A stretch of 64,000 nucleotides of DNA from Lingula anatina (lineage: Eukaryota > Brachiopoda > Lingulata > Lingulida > Lingulidae): contig NW_019775520.1 in assembly GCF_001039355.2 (NCBI RefSeq), positions 72,138 to 136,137 of the forward strand, in the 5' to 3' direction. Below, in pieces: positions 62,913 through 64,000 of the stretch; the first letter of the stretch is position 1, and every line of letters starts with the position of its first letter. The translations under genes were made by a program, and so were the position numbers. The notes beneath the pieces were generated by a model. It was not told where the DNA came from. It searched no databases and saw only the letters and a program-made list of their open reading frames with translations.

Positions 62913-63135
62913 GACTCCGTTCGCATGCAAAATCTATTTTCTAAAAATCTATTTTCTATTCACGGTATCTTGTGATCACGGTCTGTGTCCTGAATACCCC
63001 GCGGCGTAATTACTGGCAGGGCGAGCCAGTTACTTCCAAGCTGTAATTAATTCTCGGCTGCGCTCGGAGTGATCACAAGATACCGCGAAAAGAAAATATA
63101 TTTTTAGAAAATAGATTTTTCATGTGAACGGAGTC
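62913..63135. mobile_element. PIF/Harbinger-like MITE (GACTCCGTTC family)
   Basis: 223 bp, same family as 34319-34542 but with the interior in opposite orientation. TTA on both sides (62910-62912, 63136-63138); it shares the left TTA with the neighbouring MITE. Confidence 0.8.
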
Positions 63136-63138
63136 TTA

Positions 63139-64000
63139 TAGAGTCCCATAGGGTCCTACAGGACGATCCAGAGGAAATTTTCGTAAGGGAAAGATGGTAA
63201 GATCTTGATAACATGTCTGCCCTAACAAATGAATACTATGTGTAGACTTCTGCACGCACCCTCTAATCGTCGCTCATTGAAATAACAGTTTGTTATCATT
63301 CATTTTAGAAGGATACGAGTTTCTTACATGATTTTGACACCAAAAAAATCGAGTTTCAATCAGCAATTTCATGTTCGGTTTCCAAACAGCAAATTTAATA
63401 TGATATCTCTGACAGAAACGCCTAGAATTGTGTTCAAGTAGATGAAATTTCATGAACTTCATGGAAAAACGAAAGATATGAATATGAAGTTTTCCACTCA
63501 TCACCTAATGCGCACGAGACCTAGTCGTACCGATATATATTTTTTTCTGTCTCATTTCCTATTTTTCATCTATTGAAGTTTGAACACTCAAAAGTAGTCA
63601 AGTCATTCTATAACTTGTGCTGGACACCACAAGTGCTGCAGAAGTCCTTTTGGCGCAGGGCAAAAATCCTGCTTTTTGTGTTAGCGAGAACTGATAGTTT
63701 TTGTTCCATTCAAGTACCCCAGCGCCGCACATCATTATTCATTGAAAAGCAATTCAAACCTTAGAAAATAGTATCAAGGCACGGCAGTGTCAACGGGCCT
63801 CTTCAACAACCGTTCAACACGGCACACAGCCTCGAGGGGGTCTTGCTCATTTCATTTCTTTTCTCCTCTGCGCTGTTTAGTGTAGAGTATGCTACATTTC
63901 AGATTATTGTTGTCCTCTTTTATCATGCTGTCTCAAAAAAGTATTACTCTTTTTGCAAGTATGATATGTTGCAACACAGCATCATTATCACAATTGCTTA
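63139..64000. other. Window end, no gene recognised
   Basis: Only short unconvincing frames; no splice-consistent exon or bounded repeat seen. Confidence 0.5.

Noticed and set aside
1-64000. Search for tRNA, rRNA, CRISPR arrays and viral insertions
   Set aside because: No cloverleaf, rRNA core, spaced repeat array or viral replication motif was recognised by eye; tRNAscan or a profile search could still find a degenerate one.

Overview
This is a eukaryotic, intron-rich, AT-rich window from a marine-invertebrate-like genome. The gene content, LINE types and dense miniature transposons suggest a lophotrochozoan, perhaps a bivalve or gastropod mollusc. That placement is inference and should be held loosely. 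I found no bacterial-style operons, tRNA, rRNA or CRISPR array. Gene models were built by hand from coding similarity, GT/AG splice sites and phase continuity; no expression data were available.

Layout. (1) 1-4.9 kb, plus strand: a complete eight-exon gene for the RWD/RING E3 ubiquitin ligase RNF25, 675 aa. (2) 5.8-13 kb, minus strand: CA-A, a secreted-type alpha-carbonic anhydrase of 321 aa with a C-terminal transmembrane anchor, tail-to-tail with RNF25. (3) 14.6-23.0 kb, minus strand: a spacer plus CA-B, a 307-aa alpha-carbonic anhydrase with a GPI-type tail. (4) 25.7-57.35 kb: a tandem duplicate of that spacer-plus-gene unit, holding CA-C. CA-C's catalytic exons are nearly identical to those of CA-B, but the unit has grown from about 8.4 kb to about 32 kb. 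The growth comes from a TTAA-flanked fold-back element, a Tc1 transposon, MITEs and large near-identical duplications. (5) 57.35-64 kb: no gene recognised; a cluster of miniature inverted-repeat transposons lies at 61.1-63.1 kb.

The most interesting observation is upstream of the CA-C catalytic exons. Four candidate first exons (37.3, 44.8, 50.2 and 57.1 kb) each encode an ATG plus a signal peptide and end in a phase-1 GT donor. Any of them would splice in frame to the same 24-nt exon 2. The distal one is the true paralogue of CA-B exon 1, with a TATA box at the same distance. The proximal one has its own TATA-like box and a perfect CTCF-core match. This looks like a variable-first-exon locus in which one catalytic body could receive different leaders and N-termini. 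The two middle copies lie inside a duplication bordered by single-N joins, so the copy number may be an assembly or haplotype artefact.

How the genes relate: the three carbonic anhydrases share exon structure, zinc ligands, the proton-shuttle His and the extracellular disulfide Cys pair, but differ in membrane anchoring. They probably form a locally expanded extracellular CO2/bicarbonate-handling cluster. RNF25 is a conserved neighbour with no evident functional link.
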